From contig OY856186.1 of assembly GCA_963693315.1 (NCBI GenBank), positions 374,396,910 through 374,460,909 of the forward strand: a stretch of DNA of 64,000 nt. The letters are read 5' to 3'. Position 1 is the stretch's first letter, and the number at the start of each line of letters is the position of its first letter. The translations under genes and the position numbers were made by a program. Source of the DNA: Diogma glabrata. Taxonomy: Eukaryota > Arthropoda > Insecta > Diptera > Cylindrotomidae. Below, piece by piece: positions 35,900 through 48,163 of this stretch. The notes below the pieces were generated by a model. The model worked only from the letters and a program-made list of their open reading frames with translations. It ran no database searches and was not told the DNA's origin.

Positions 35900-36639
35900 T
35901 ATTTTTGTCAAACATAATTTCTTATATCCAATTCAAAATCTTCTTCCTGTTTAAAAATTTGTCATAAAACAGTGTGCAATGTTTTTGAATTGGAATATAA
36001 TCGTTTGCTGTACTGTCATGAACTTTTAAGATTGTTTCTCATTTCCTTTTTGTTGAATATAATTTCTTAAAATCATTTTGTAATCATTTTTTTTTAAATT
36101 CTTTTCCAATTTTTAACACCAGTTAATTGTACCAATTTTTTTATGGCTACAATAATTGACAAAAAAGGAAATAAAATTTCCCAAGAAACTGCCTTATGGA
36201 TTAGTTATTGTTTGGGAACGACTGTACTGGAATATAAATAGAAGTTGACACATAGCTTCGCGCTCTCTTACATTATTATTTTTCGATTGTGACTTTTAGT
36301 CTATTATTGTCATTTCACTCTATTTGGTAGTCAATTAAATTTTGACATCTGCCGATGTGTTAATTTTTTCTTATGATGGCTGGTTTTTTTGTCAACTAGA
36401 GGCTGGTAATGTGTAATCTAGGGGTTTTGTTCTGCTGATTACCCGACGAATTCGATGGAATGCAAATCGCCGTGAAGACAAGCGAGCTGATTGATATTAG
36501 ATTGGTGAGTTAGATGAAAATCTCTTTTGCTAATATAACTTGTGATCATAAAACATTTATGGTGATTAAAGCAAAGTAAAGTGTAATAGACAATCCATGT
36601 CAAGTGTAATTTTTTCTAATAGTACAATAATTTTGCGTG
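35900..36639. other. Non-coding stretch with possible splice donor
   Basis: No coding domain. A good donor context (AGATTG|GTGAGTTAG) lies near 36506 after a less AT-rich segment, so a 5'UTR exon is possible but unproven. Confidence 0.35.
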
Positions 36640-37040
36640 CTTGCAGTAGCAGCCTTACCATTGTCATCGTTGAACTTAACTACACCAGCACCCTATTATT
36701 TGTAGCAACATCTGACTGGATTTATCATTGTTTATTTAAATTTTATTGCAATAACATCCTAGTCATTATTGTTATGGAAGTTGGCCGTATATATATCATC
36801 GTTTAGTGAATGTGATTGCAATAGCAGCCTTTTGATTAATATAGCTAATTAACTTAGCTACCCCAGCTCTCTAACATCTGAAGCAACATCTGGCTGGACG
36901 TATCATCGTTCAGTTAATATTATCACATCAACATCCGAACATTGTTGTTGAATTTGGCTGAATATATCATCGTTATTCTAACATTGTTGTGTCAACACCC
37001 GGATAATTATTGTTCTGGAAATTGGCTGTGTATATTCAAA
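36640..37040. repeat. Degenerate tandem repeat (about 170-bp period)
   Basis: Two to three diverged units share TTGCAATAGCAGCCTT-like, AGCAACATCTGGCTGGA-like, TATCATCGTT and CATTGTTGTT-like blocks followed by a TTGGCTG(T/A)(A/G)TATAT block. Non-coding. Confidence 0.5.
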
Positions 37041-37476
37041 ATTTTATTCTACGTATGCCTGATTGCGGCATTTATTCCACATCTACTGGATTCAGCCACC
37101 CGTATATTTAGTCAAGGATTAATCGGGGAGAGATGATCGGCTAGTCCGACCAGGAGGAACTGGGATCCGCTATTACCGTGGGGTGAGTTATATCTTATTT
37201 TTACCTTTCTTAAGCAGGAATGAGTATGGTTGTGTATGTGTGTGTATGAGTGGGTATATATGAAGATATGAACGTAAATACATGTGAGCATGAGTCCGAG
37301 GCGGGTTTGTTTGATTCAATGAGTTTCTTACACGCATCAGCGGTGTGTGCGGTTATCTTAGGTCATAAAGACTACCTTCGTTTTGATTTATTTCAGCAGC
37401 CAAACCGGTTTTTTTTCTGAGTATTTCCATCACATCACACCAAGACCTACCGTTATATGTAGATTCTGATACTATA

Positions 37477-37867
37477 ATGGAATTTAATCAAAAAAAAAAC
37501 AAAAGGCGGTTAGCAATAAGCGATGTTGAGATTCAACCTTGCGTAAATAATGGAATGATGGTAATAGTAGTTGTTAATGGATGAAAAACTCATCAACTAA
37601 AGACTATTAAATCTAAAACCAACCAAAGTAGTATTGAATGAAATAAATTTAAATAAGACTGAAACCTCATCATCTTCTACAACAACTATTGATACTTTAG
37701 CAAATCATCGTAGCTGTGAAAGCTGTAGTAGTAGTTGCGATAATACAACTAATTTACATCATTTGAGAAGATCATCCGACAATAGTTCTCATATAAAAGC
37801 AATGCAATTTTCAAATTTGTTTTCTTATAAAGACCCATTCGTTCTAGCTGCTACCGATAAATTTTAG
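37477..37867 (+). pseudogene. Candidate host exon or decayed gene, unrecognised
   Basis: ATG 37477 opens 35 codons (MEFNQKKNKRRLAISDVEIQ onward) to a TGA at 37582. The same frame continues KTHQLKTIKSKTNQSSIE, then a one-base shift leads into NEINLNKTETSSSSTTTID and on to SNLFSYKDPFVLAATDKF with a stop at 37865-37867. The Ser/Thr- and Cys-rich middle (SCESCSSSC) is not simple-repeat derived. A run of ten A near 37490 could hide a sequencing indel. An acceptor-like TTTATTTCAG precedes it at 37389-37398 and a donor-like GGG|GTGAGT lies near 37181. I cannot name a family. It may be a real exon with errors, or a relic. Confidence 0.35.
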
Positions 37868-37869
37868 AA

Positions 37870-38412
37870 TAATTTTTAATTCAGCTTCATCATTGATAAG
37901 TTTCGGGAATAATCAACTTTAAGATACTCAAATTGTATTTATTGTAAATGATGACATATTAATCATATTAACAAAAATTATAAATCATATTTCATGCAAC
38001 TGACTCCGTTGAAGGAATTATTATACCTTTATTTGTATAATAATAATAATTATAATGAAACATATAATTTGGCAAAAATAAATTAACGTAGAATATTTTT
38101 TTGTTGTTTTTTTTTCATAAAAATTAAAGTACAAACCTAAGTTAAAAGTAAATGAACAGAAATTTTAACAAAATTAAATTATTATGATATTACTTTATTG
38201 GTAACTGAAATTAATTTAAATAATAAAATTGAAAGTAATCGTGTAGTAAAGAAAGAAAATTAAATGAACGATGGTGGTATACATGTTGTGAACAATTTAC
38301 GTCATCAACTTGTAGATAATCCAATTAATATTGTAGTTAAAACAAGCAATTTATCCCTGAACTATACTGATAAAATGTTATTTTGACTAAATAGCGATGA
38401 CGTAATAGTATA
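37870..38412. other. AT-rich non-coding stretch
   Basis: Nothing recognised. Confidence 0.5.
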
Positions 38413-38538
38413 TTACATATCAAGAGTTGTAAATAGCCTTTTACATGCGAGGGAAAATTTTGCGCACGAGACGCGTAGCGTCGAGTGCAGTATCTTCACG
38501 AGCATGGAAAATGCTTTACAACTCGAGATTTGGTATAT
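38413..38538. repeat. MITE-like stem-loop (family C)
   Basis: The left arm (AAGAGTTGTAAATAGCCTTT then TACATGC) pairs imperfectly with the right arm (GCATGGAAAATGCTTTACAA then CTC). The loop holds a GC-richer ACGAGACGCGTAGCGTCGAG segment with its own short palindrome (GACGCGTAGCGTC). Confidence 0.55.
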
Positions 38539-38729
38539 ACTTTTTCTACGACTTTGTTTTAATGCCCAAACGCATATAATTACTTGAAAAAATGAACTAC
38601 TAATTAAAAATTAAATGCAAATAGTTTACAAATTGTGGTAGGCTTTGCATTATTCTGTGTCCAAATGAATTGAAATATTTAATTTTTAAAAATCAAATTT
38701 TTCTTTAAATAAAAATTTTTCTTTTTATT

Positions 38730-38779
38730 AAAAGCGTGCGGTAATATATATATATGAAAATTCATTACCGCACGCTTTT
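38730..38779. repeat. Perfect 16-bp inverted repeat
   Basis: AAAAGCGTGCGGTAAT (38730-38745) and ATTACCGCACGCTTTT (38764-38779) pair fully around an 18-base AT-rich loop. It may be the remains of a MITE. Confidence 0.7.
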
Positions 38780-38974
38780 TTTTACTTACCCCACGCTATT
38801 TGAAATAATCAATTTACATGTCATGGATAGTGTGATGTAATTTATAATTTACTGTGATAGGAGTAGAAAAATAATCATAAGTAGCCTTTAATAATAAAAA
38901 CGAAGAGTAATTTTATGAGATATATATATACGATTTTTTGTTGAACGTTATTTAATGATGATGAATTGTTCCAA

Positions 38975-39258
<284 letters not shown>

Positions 39259-39469
39259 GTTAGAGTATGTGAGCAAACGTGAGGTTGGACGTGCTGATCG
39301 CCGTTCTTTCGTATCAGGGGGTCGCCAGAGTCTCATTCTTTCACTTGCTTTTTTCCATATCCGGATGTATCATGTCTTTCGCGTACAATAACAGTTATTT
39401 GTGCTGGAGTAGCAGGGTTTCTTACTCGTCCCACAGGCTGCCGCTAGTCAGAGGGCTATATAAATCTCT

Positions 39470-40502
39470 ACCTGGTGCGTGACCTGCTATGCCTCTTCGT
39501 TGTTCCGCAACGAAGAAAGCGCTTCATTACACAATCAGAAGAAAGAACAAAACGAAGACAACAATCTGTTAGGAGTCCAGTGTCACAATTGCAATGGTGT
39601 TGGACATATTGCTACTAATAGTCGACCAGAAGTGTTCAAAATTTTAATGTCAATAAACAAGGAGGTAAAGCTCTTATTTTCACTTTGCAAGCAGACTTCA
39701 GTAAACCAGGCACATGGTATGTGGACAACGAAGCTTCAACTGACATGTCGTATGATGCAAATAACAAATAACAAAGAAAGGAAATAAAATTGTATTACAA
39801 GGAGAAAACTGTAAAATCTATGATGCTAATGAAGATGTACTCGCTACGCTACCGCAAGCAAATCTGGAGGCATGTATATTCTTAATATGAAACAACAAGA
39901 ATTCGTGTGTTGTGTTGCTTACAAAGTCGATGATTCTAGAATTTGGCATCGTCGCTTATGTCCTTAGAACCAGGATAGTATGAAGTTTCTGCGGGATGGA
40001 TATGCAACCGACATAAGCTTCTCTAAGTTCATGGATCTTCAATGTATAGCGTGTACCAGAAGGTAAACAACATCGTCAACATTTTCCCTCAAGTAACACA
40101 ATTTCTCCGAGAGTTTTGGAGCTCGTCCATTCAGATTTTTGTGGACCTATGGAAGTTCGTTCAATTGCTGGGAGCAGCTACTTCTTAATACACATCGATG
40201 ACTTTTCCAGGAAGATTTTCATTTACTTCATGATATCTAAAGGCGAAGTTCCGAGTTGTTTTAAGAAGTTCAAGGCATTTGCTGAGAGCGATTGAAAATT
40301 TTCGCTCTGATAATGGGACAGAATTATTAAACCATGAGATGTCAACTGAGCTCGATCGTTGTGGAATTCTACATCGGAAAACTGTGCCATTTACCTCCGA
40401 GCAAAATAGATTAGCAGAGCGCGTTAACCGAACATTAGTTGAGAAGGCTTGAGTATGCTTAGCGACTCAGAACTTTGGAAAATAGTTTTGGGCTGAAGCG
40501 GT
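39470..40502 (+). pseudogene. Copia element, 5' half (gag knuckle, protease, integrase)
   Basis: Plus strand: a zinc knuckle CHNCNGVGHIATNS (last Cys replaced by Ser) near 39574; a protease site WYVDNEAS near 39720, where active enzymes have D-S/T-G; a GAG-pre-integrase DSRIWHRRL block near 39935; integrase blocks VHSDFCGPMEV and DDFSRKIFIY (40120-40220), FRSDNGTELLN (40300) and SEQNRLAERVNRTLVEKA (40397-40450), and finally FWAEAV at 40485-40502. Stops and shifts occur throughout. The coding sequence is cut at the CGGT target site by the Gypsy insertion and resumes at 50746. The element's own 5' LTR was not recognised. Confidence 0.8.
40499..40502. other. Target-site duplication of the Gypsy insertion, left copy
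   Basis: CGGT directly before the TGTAAGCC start of the 5' LTR. The same CGGT follows the 3' LTR at 50742-50745. It lies inside the Copia codons after FWAEA. Confidence 0.85.
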
Positions 40503-41489
40503 TGTAAGCCTCTGTGTTTTCTTATTTATAAAAAACAATAATTTGCGCCTAAAAGTTTACGTGTACTAAAAATAAAATAAATAGAACAAAATTCTGCCAA
40601 TAGATTGTAGTAAATCGTGTGCTATCAAAATTGATTTTTGGAATAAGCTCAAGGAGAGTTGATAACGAGAGCAGCATGAAATGAGTAAATTAGAAATCGT
40701 TTGGTGTTCGATCGGACAAGTCGTATGCGGTGAAGTATTACAGTACCAAGTTACATATTGTTTTTGTGTTAAAAATGGTTTTAAGTTAAATATTAAGTTG
40801 TTTTTGGTTAATTGTTTTGTGTTAAAAGTGATTTTAAGTTAAATGTTAATTGTTTTTTTTTTGTTAAAGTTTGGTTTGAAGAAGTTGTTTTCGCATGATT
40901 GTGTACGGAAAGATGTACTAAAGTTTATGAATACTCTTTTCCGGCCGCGTACTTCAAGTATTCAAGAAATTGTTTCTTGTTTCTAGTGTTAATCTAGTTT
41001 GCTTGTGAACTGTTTCAGTGTGGTGTTGGGGGTTATTGGGTAGTTTTTTTTTGCCTTTTCAGGTTAATAATTGTATCTTTCAGTCGTTTTAGATAATTTT
41101 ATGTGAATAAATCAAAAGTTAGTGATCCTAGAATACGCAACGGTGGAGCCCTGGACAAGTTAGAGACCCGGATTACAAAAAAACAAGTAACACTAACGCC
41201 GTAGCAGATTCTCACAAACTCTAAAGTGCTGCAAATTCAGGTTCGAGGACTTCAAGGACATGTTGAAGGACATCAAGGTCTTTATTTTCGAGATAACCAA
41301 TTGATGTTAACGGATCTGGATGAGAATAAGCGCAAGTGCATTTACTCTTTTTTTTTTTGTATTTCATTTTATAGCGTTTAATATAAATTTTGTAACGTGC
41401 TGCAAATTCGATCTTTCATTCAATGTTCCGCTTTTGTCAAATATTTAATTTGTATGTGTTTTTTCTATCATCTTAATAAACGTGTTACA
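40503..41489 (+). repeat. 5' LTR of the 10.2-kb Gypsy element
   Basis: 987 bp, from TGTAAGCCTCTGTG to ATAAACGTGTTACA (TGTAA/TTACA terminal inverted repeat). It matches 49754-50741 almost base for base. AATAAA in the closing TTAATAAACGTGTTACA stretch may serve polyadenylation. Confidence 0.95.
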
Positions 41490-41493
41490 AATT

Positions 41494-41511
41494 TGGCGCC
41501 GAAACAGGGAC
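41494..41511 (+). promoter_or_regulatory. Primer-binding site (lysine tRNA type)
   Basis: TGGCGCCGAAACAGGGAC starts four bases after the LTR. It agrees at 16 of 18 positions with the retroviral lysine-tRNA (Lys3) primer site, so tRNA-Lys is the likely primer of minus-strand DNA synthesis. Confidence 0.75.
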
Positions 41512-42310
41512 AACGAAAGCGAACATTTTAGAAAGAAAACATGTTTTTGCCGTTGCAGAGTTGTATTTCGTAATAATTAAATTTTGTGTATGTTTAAAAT
41601 TTTTTCTATATGTAATATTTTGGTGGCCGAATTATTTTTTTAACGATATTGTTTATAATATACGGCTTTATGATTTGATAAAACAAGTTGTTTTAGAATC
41701 GTCTTATTTTTGAAAGCGCATTATTTTTGAAAGCCGTTAGATTGTATTGAGTTTGGAAAACGTGGTTGTTTTTCCTATAGGAAATCAACGGTACGATTAA
41801 ACAACCTATTGTGTTGTTAAAATTTTTTATTGGGATTGATATTGATAAAATTACTTTGTGTTAGTGGAAACAAATTTTCAACCTTGAAAATATCATTATT
41901 CAAGGCGAATGGGAATTTTGAATTTTTTTGTTGAAATTGTAAGACCATAAAGCATCATTGCTGCATAAACATTTAAGAATTTATTAACTTGTTCTTTGAT
42001 TACAGTAGTTGTATATGTAAAAAAAAACTTCGTAGAATATATTTGTTGAAAAATATTCTGATTTTGTGGAATAAATTTTCAACTTCCAAGTTGAATAGTA
42101 ATGAAAAAAAACGGTAGTTGGATAGGTTACATTTATCGTTAATAATATTTTGCGTTGGTTGTAAATGATTGTTTTGTGTTTCGAATTTTTCTTATTTTTT
42201 GTAATCGGCGTGAAACCCGTTGCTAGAAATTTTCTTGTTTGTAATTTGGGAGCGTGAACAACAGTACAATTAATTATTTTATTCTGGAATTTAATTTTGT
42301 TTACTATAAA
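41512..42310. other. Untranslated leader of the Gypsy element
   Basis: About 0.8 kb AT-rich sequence with no conserved frame. It presumably contains the packaging region (inference). Confidence 0.6.
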
Positions 42311-44227
42311 ATGACACCATTAAATTGGTTTTCGTACGATCCATTGTTTCTAGAACCAAATGAAATCGAATATGATTTGTCGGTGCGGAATATCGTAGGT
42401 TTATCCACCCGTAGAGCGGAAACAACAGCTTTGAGAACCTGTTTACAAAGTGAATGTAGTGGTAAATGTGAAATACCAGCAAGAAATTTGAGAGATCATA
42501 AAGCAGAATATGAAGGTGCCTTGAACGCCCTAAAATCAATAAATATCGCAATTAATACTTCAAATCCGTCTAGAAGGTCAAGTGTATTTGAATATGCGAA
42601 AGCTCGTATTGCGCACTGCCTTAACCGGTTGCGCACTATTGAATCACCGCCTAGCATTATTTTAAAAACAATTGATGAGTTTCAATCACAATTGGAAATC
42701 ATTGAAGTGTCGAGTCGTGAACAAATTTTGACGAATTCCCAATCGGTTGACAGGTTGTTTGACAAAAATAACGTTGCGTCTTTAGGAGCTATTGGTAAAG
42801 ATATAAATTCAGCGTCAAATACAAATTTACTCAGTTCGAAGGAAAATCAACCAGGTCGTTTTAGTTTACCGACATATGCTAATGTGTCTGATCGGGGTCG
42901 TGGACGTGGTAGAGATAATGTTCAAAACTCGTTTTTCCTTTCTAATAGTAATTTGGATTATAATAAAGATAGAATTCGTGGCGCTAGGCAACCCTTGAAT
43001 AGAAACGGCAGTCTAAATAATTCAGCTTCAGAATCAAGTGATATTGATGTTTTATTTAATCGGTTAAATGTTAGTAATAGCCGACCATCGAATATGTATA
43101 AGTGGAATGCCACATTTAATGGAACTGGTGAAGGTTTATCTTTGAACGATTTTCTGACCCGAATTGATATATACGCTAAAGGAGAAAACATATCGGAAGT
43201 TCAGCTGTTGGCAAATATACACTTACTTTTAAAAGGCAAAGCCGAACACTGGTATTGGGGTAATCTTAATGAGTTACGAACATGGCCGAGCTTTGTCGCT
43301 GCAATTAAACGCGAATTTCTTCCGGAAAATTATGACTATTTCTTGAGAGAAGAAATTCAAAATCGCGTGCAAGGACCAAATGAATCGTTCTCTTCTTACA
43401 TAACCGACATGAAAATTCTTTTTCAGCGTGCTGATCCACCTCTTGATGAGGCTTACAAATTATATATTGTACGTCGTAACATGCTTACCGATTATGGAGC
43501 ATTCCTAGCTACCATGACAATTAAGTCTCTCAATGAATTGATTGGGGTTTGTCGTAAACTAGATGAAAGTCGCATGATGGCCGAAAGACGAAGAATGACC
43601 CAGCCTTATTCGGGAATGTCGCTTGTGGAACCATCTTGCTATCCTAGAAGCTGTTATAAAAATCTTCAGCAAAATCGTAGGGTTTTGTTTAGACCTCAGA
43701 TTGACTGCGTTGATGAAGACAATTACTATAATCCGTCTCAATTTTATCCACATAATACAGTACGTAATAGTAGGTTTATGCCAAACGAACCAATAAATTA
43801 TAACTTGCAAGATAGTTTTCAAGAGCATGAGAATGCCCGATATTCTAGTTATGCCAGTTATCCTAGGTCTTCCACATCATATAATTATTATAATGAAAAT
43901 GAAAATGATGCTGTTGTGTGTGAGATCAATCATCAACGAATACCAGTTCAAGAGTACCCTAGACAAGAGCGATCTCAATTAGTTTGTTTCAACTGTAAAA
44001 ATCGGGGACACACACATCAAGTTTGTTTAGATCCTCGTAATAGAATTTTTTGTTTCTCATGCGGAAAAGATGGAGTTAGAGCATCTAATTGTCCCAATTG
44101 TATAAATAAGCGGAAAAATCAAACTGGTGGTGGTGATGTGCCTAATTCTCCGGGAAATATTGAACGTGGTACTAATCAAAATAAGTATTCAAATCAGGGA
44201 AACTTCCGACAGGGAGGCAGTCAATAG
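42311..44227 (+). CDS. gag: Gypsy gag polyprotein
   Basis: The first in-frame ATG is 42311 (MTPLNWFSYDPLF), giving 638 aa; the frame is open further upstream only through non-ATG codons. Residues about 264-420 are a Retrotrans_gag/capsid domain (WNATFNGTGEGLSLNDFL, LLLKGKAEHWYWG, FVAAIKREFLPENYD, RVQGPNESFSSYI). A Tyr/Asn/Ser-rich linker leads to a zinc knuckle CFNCKNRGHTHQVC (about 559-572) and a second, CFSCGKDGVRASNC, whose His is replaced by Val. A basic, Gly/Asn/Gln-rich tail ends at TAG 44225-44227. It would assemble the particle and bind element RNA. The frame is intact over its whole length. Confidence 0.9.
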   Translation: MTPLNWFSYDPLFLEPNEIEYDLSVRNIVGLSTRRAETTALRTCLQSECSGKCEIPARNLRDHKAEYEGALNALKSINIAINTSNPSRRSSVFEYAKARIAHCLNRLRTIESPPSIILKTIDEFQSQLEIIEVSSREQILTNSQSVDRLFDKNNVASLGAIGKDINSASNTNLLSSKENQPGRFSLPTYANVSDRGRGRGRDNVQNSFFLSNSNLDYNKDRIRGARQPLNRNGSLNNSASESSDIDVLFNRLNVSNSRPSNMYKWNATFNGTGEGLSLNDFLTRIDIYAKGENISEVQLLANIHLLLKGKAEHWYWGNLNELRTWPSFVAAIKREFLPENYDYFLREEIQNRVQGPNESFSSYITDMKILFQRADPPLDEAYKLYIVRRNMLTDYGAFLATMTIKSLNELIGVCRKLDESRMMAERRRMTQPYSGMSLVEPSCYPRSCYKNLQQNRRVLFRPQIDCVDEDNYYNPSQFYPHNTVRNSRFMPNEPINYNLQDSFQEHENARYSSYASYPRSSTSYNYYNENENDAVVCEINHQRIPVQEYPRQERSQLVCFNCKNRGHTHQVCLDPRNRIFCFSCGKDGVRASNCPNCINKRKNQTGGGDVPNSPGNIERGTNQNKYSNQGNFRQGGSQ

Positions 44228-47200
44228 AAACCTGTTCTCCCGTGAAGAAAACCAACCTTTTAAATTATTGTATGAACTGTCAGAATAAGAATAAAAACCA
44301 TCTTGATATTGATATTTTACCAGAAATTATAAATTTAGCTGATGATCCTCGTCCTTAGCTAAAGGTTAATGTGATGGGGCTTGAATGTAACGGTTTACTC
44401 GACTCCGGCAGTTCATGTACTATTTTGGGTAAAGAAGGTCTTGATATTGTAAAATGGATGAAAGTTATTGGTGAGCCCAGCAAGGTAGCCATCAGAACTG
44501 CGGATGGAACAGTACACGTGGCTCTTTGTAAAGTTGACGTTCCATATTGTGTAGATAAGGTTATTAAAGTTGTACCTACGCTGGTGATTCCCTCTTTAGC
44601 TAAGCATTTGATTCTTGGAATAAATTTTTGGAATATTTTTGGTATACAGCCGAAGTTTGTTGCAACTTCGGATTGTAATTTAGTTGACGAAATTATTGAT
44701 GAAACTAGTAGTAATAGTCTTGAGTTGTCTGAATCCCAAAAGAAACTGCTCGCAAGCGCGATTGATGAATTTGTTTTTTCCAAAGAAGGTGAACTAGGTT
44801 GCTCAAATATATTAACGCATAGAATTGAGACAGGAAGCGCTCCACCTGTTGTAAAGAGACCGCATCCCGTGTCACCTTTCGTTCAGAAAGAGGTGGACAA
44901 GGAACTAAATCGAATGATTTCAATGGGTGTCATTGAACCAGCGGAAGGTGAGTGGGCTAACCCAATGGTTATAGTAAAAAAATCATCTGGTAAAATACGA
45001 ATGTGTCTCGATGCGCGTGATTTAAATGCTATTACTATGAAAGATAGATATCCACTACCACATATAGGGCGTATATTAGAACAAATAAAATCATCGAAGT
45101 ACATGTCATCAATTGACCTTTCCGATGCTTTTTGGCAAGTGAAATTAGACAATGATTCTAAAAAAAAGACTGCGTTTATTGTTCCTAGCCGAGGACACTT
45201 TCAATTCACTCGAGTTCCCTTTGGTTTATGTAATTCTGCTCAAACTTTATGTAAAGCGCTAGATAAATGTATAGGTTATGACTTAGAACCCAATGTTTAT
45301 ACGTATATTGACGATATAATACTAACTTCGGACAATTTTGAGGATCATGTTGCTCTGCTTAAAGAAGTTGCTCGCCGTCTGAAAATGGGAGGTTTCTCTA
45401 TTAGTAAAGATAAATCTAAATTTTGTGCAAAGGAACTTAAGTATTTGGGGTATGTTTTGGATGCAGATGGTTTGTCGATGGACCCTGATAAAATAGCTCC
45501 TATTCTCAATATACAACCACCTAAAAATTTAAAAGAATTGCGAAGGATTATTGGAATGGCATCGTGGTATCGTAGGTTTATTCCGAAATTCTCAGACCTT
45601 GTTGCTCCCATGACGAATTTAACTGGTAAAGCAAGTATCAAAAAACTTATCTGGACAACGGAAGCTGACGAATCTTTAAGAAAATTAAAAACTGCTTTGG
45701 TTTCAGCGCCCGTTTTACGTAGTCCGAACTATACAGAACCGTTTGTGATACAAACAGATGCATCGGATGTAGGGTTAGGAGCCTTCCTGACTCAAGGCGA
45801 AGGGGAACAAGAACGTGTCGTGGTATATATGTCCAAAAAATTGACTTCGACACAGAAGAGGTATTCCACAACTGAGCCTGAGTGTTTAGCTGTTTTAGAG
45901 GCTCTCAATTATTTCAGATCTTATATTGAAGGTTCTTCGTTTAAGGTCGTAACAGATCACTTATCTTTAATTTGGTTGAAAAACTTGAAAGACCCAAATA
46001 CACGGTTAACTAGATGGGCGTTAAAGATGCAGGAATACGATTTTAAAATTATTCATCGTAAGGGAAAATTGAACGTAGTGGCCGACGCTTTGTCACGATT
46101 TGTTGATTCGGTGGATGTTATTACTAATGTTGATAATTTGAGTGATCCTGAGTATGACAGTTTGTTCGAAAATATTGAAAAACGGCCTGAGAATTATCCT
46201 AATTATCGGATAGAAAATAATAAAATATTTAAACATTGCGTGAGTCGCCATAAATGTGGCATCACAGAAAACGAATGGAAACTCTATGTTCCCTTAAGAA
46301 ATCGTGAAACAATCCTGAAACAATTTCACGATGACCCAATTGGTGCCCATTTGGGAGTATTTAAAACATTAAAGCGTGTTTAAACAAAATTCTATTGGCC
46401 CAAAATGGTCAACGATATTAAAATGTATATTCAAAGTTGCGAAAAATATCAACTCAATAAAAATACTAACCATCCAATAAAAGTACCTATGGGCGCTCCA
46501 AAAAGAGCTGCTGAGCCGTGGGATTGCATAGCAATGGATTTTATTGGTCCGTTGCCTCGGTCAAAATTTGGTAATAAATACTTGTTTGTTGTAGTGGATG
46601 TTTTTTCTAAATTTTGTTTATTAAAGCCGATGCGCAAAGCAGATGCAATATCTGTGATCACGTACTTAGAAAATGAATTGTTCCTCGTTTATGGTGTGCC
46701 GTCTGTAATTATTGCCGACAATGGGCCACAATTTGTTAGTAAACAATTTAAAAATTTGTTAGAATCGTATAAAATAAAAGCTACATATAATGCAGCTTAT
46801 CATGCTCAACACAATCCAGCTGAAAGATTAAATCGTGTAATTATGGCATCTATCCGGTCATATATTGGAAATGACCACAGAGAATGGGATCGTGAGATAC
46901 AAAAAATTGCTTGTGCAATTCGCACATCTATTCACGAGTCAGCGGGATTCTCGCCATATTTAATAAATTTTGGAAAGCACATGAGGTTAGAAGGAAATTC
47001 AGACTCAACACCAAACATCGCAACAACTACTGAAAAAAGATTAGAGAGATTGAATCAAATACGCGGAATTGTCAAACAAAATTTGGTTGAAGCTTACAAT
47101 AAATATTCAAAATATTATAATCTCCGAACGAAGCCTGCAAACTTTGAGCCTGGTGAAGTAGTGAGGCGAAAAGCTTTTTTTCAGTCAAGATATTTCAGAT

Positions 47201-47272
47201 ATGTCAGGACGAACGTTAGGAAAATTTCACGCGAATGACTTATTGAAATTTTGTCAACGTAATGAACAATGA
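44228..47272 (+). pseudogene. pol: Gypsy pol: protease, RT, RNase H, integrase (damaged)
   Basis: Pol lies in the +1 frame relative to gag. A TAG at 44356-44358 interrupts just before the protease (GLLDSGSSCTILG; active-site DSG kept). RT follows: RMCLDARDLNAIT, SSIDLSDAFWQ and the catalytic VYTYIDDIILTSD near 45300. RNase H has FVIQTDASDVGLGAF (about 45745), TEPECLAV and FKVVTDHLSLIWL, ending VADALSR. Integrase begins FHDDPIGAHLG, then a TAA at 46381 in the middle of the HHCC finger, then FYWPKM. The second Cys of the finger is Tyr (CEKYQ). The core D, D, E are present: AMDFIGPLP, IIADNGPQF, NPAERLNRV. The C-terminal GPF-type region is lost by a deletion/shift near 47190, and the last residues, GRTLGKFHANDLLKF, end at 47272. 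Confidence 0.9.
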
Positions 47273-47427
47273 ACGTAAGAAGTTTAAAAACTCTTAACTC
47301 TAAAGCAAACTTTCAAAAATTGTGATAATGTAAAGAAAAATATATTCGTTTAATAAATTGTTGGTTATCATAATGTCTTATATTTTTGTTATTGTAATTT
47401 TTGCATGCATAAATTAAGCAAGTAATT

Positions 47428-48020
47428 TTTTCAAGCAATGGAATTGTGACTTAGTGTTCGAGTCACGTTTCACTGGAAGCTTCAGAATTTAATAAATTAA
47501 TGAACGCTGATTAAGGGTTTATACCCGTAACAAAATTGTATGAATACATTGTAGAATAGTTTAGATAAGTTTATGTTATGTGCGTGATATTTGTTTTTTC
47601 GATATAATAATTATTGTTAATTGTACGTTCATCGGTAAATTATTTGTTTTGTTCAGTTAAAACATTTAGTTGTTTTTCTATTGATGTTTCGAGATTTTTT
47701 CGATTCACATTATGTTAGTAGGTAATCCTTTTCAAGCAATGGAATTGTGACTTAGTGTTCGAGTCCCGTTTCACTGATAGCTTCAAAATTTAATAAATTA
47801 ATGAACGCTGATTAAGGGTTTAGATCCGTAACAAAATTGAACGAATACATTGTAGGATATTGTAGGATAGTTTAGATAAGTTTTTGTTATGTGTGTCTTG
47901 ATTTTTGTTTTTTTTTGGATATAATAATTTGTTATATGTACGTTCAACGGTACATAAAATTATTATTTTTGTTCTTTTAAAACATTTGGCTTTTTGTATT
48001 GATGGTTCGTGAGTTTTTCG
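47428..48020. repeat. Tandem duplication (about 299 bp x 2) inside the Gypsy 3' region
   Basis: Both units start TTTTCAAGCAATGGAATTGT followed by GACTTAGTGTTCGAGTC, and share AATTAATGAACGCTGATTAA, TTGTACGTTCATCGGTA-like and TTAAAACATTTAG/TTGGC-like blocks. The second begins at 47727. Confidence 0.85.
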
Positions 48021-48163
48021 ATTAAAGTTAATTCAAAACTCAAACTAATGATTAAGTTGGTAAATTGGTTGTTTATATTTATGTACATAATACCTATGTT
48101 TATTTTTTTTTGTCTTGATTTCAAATTAATTTTGAAATGTACTTAGCTGAGCTAAAACTTGAT

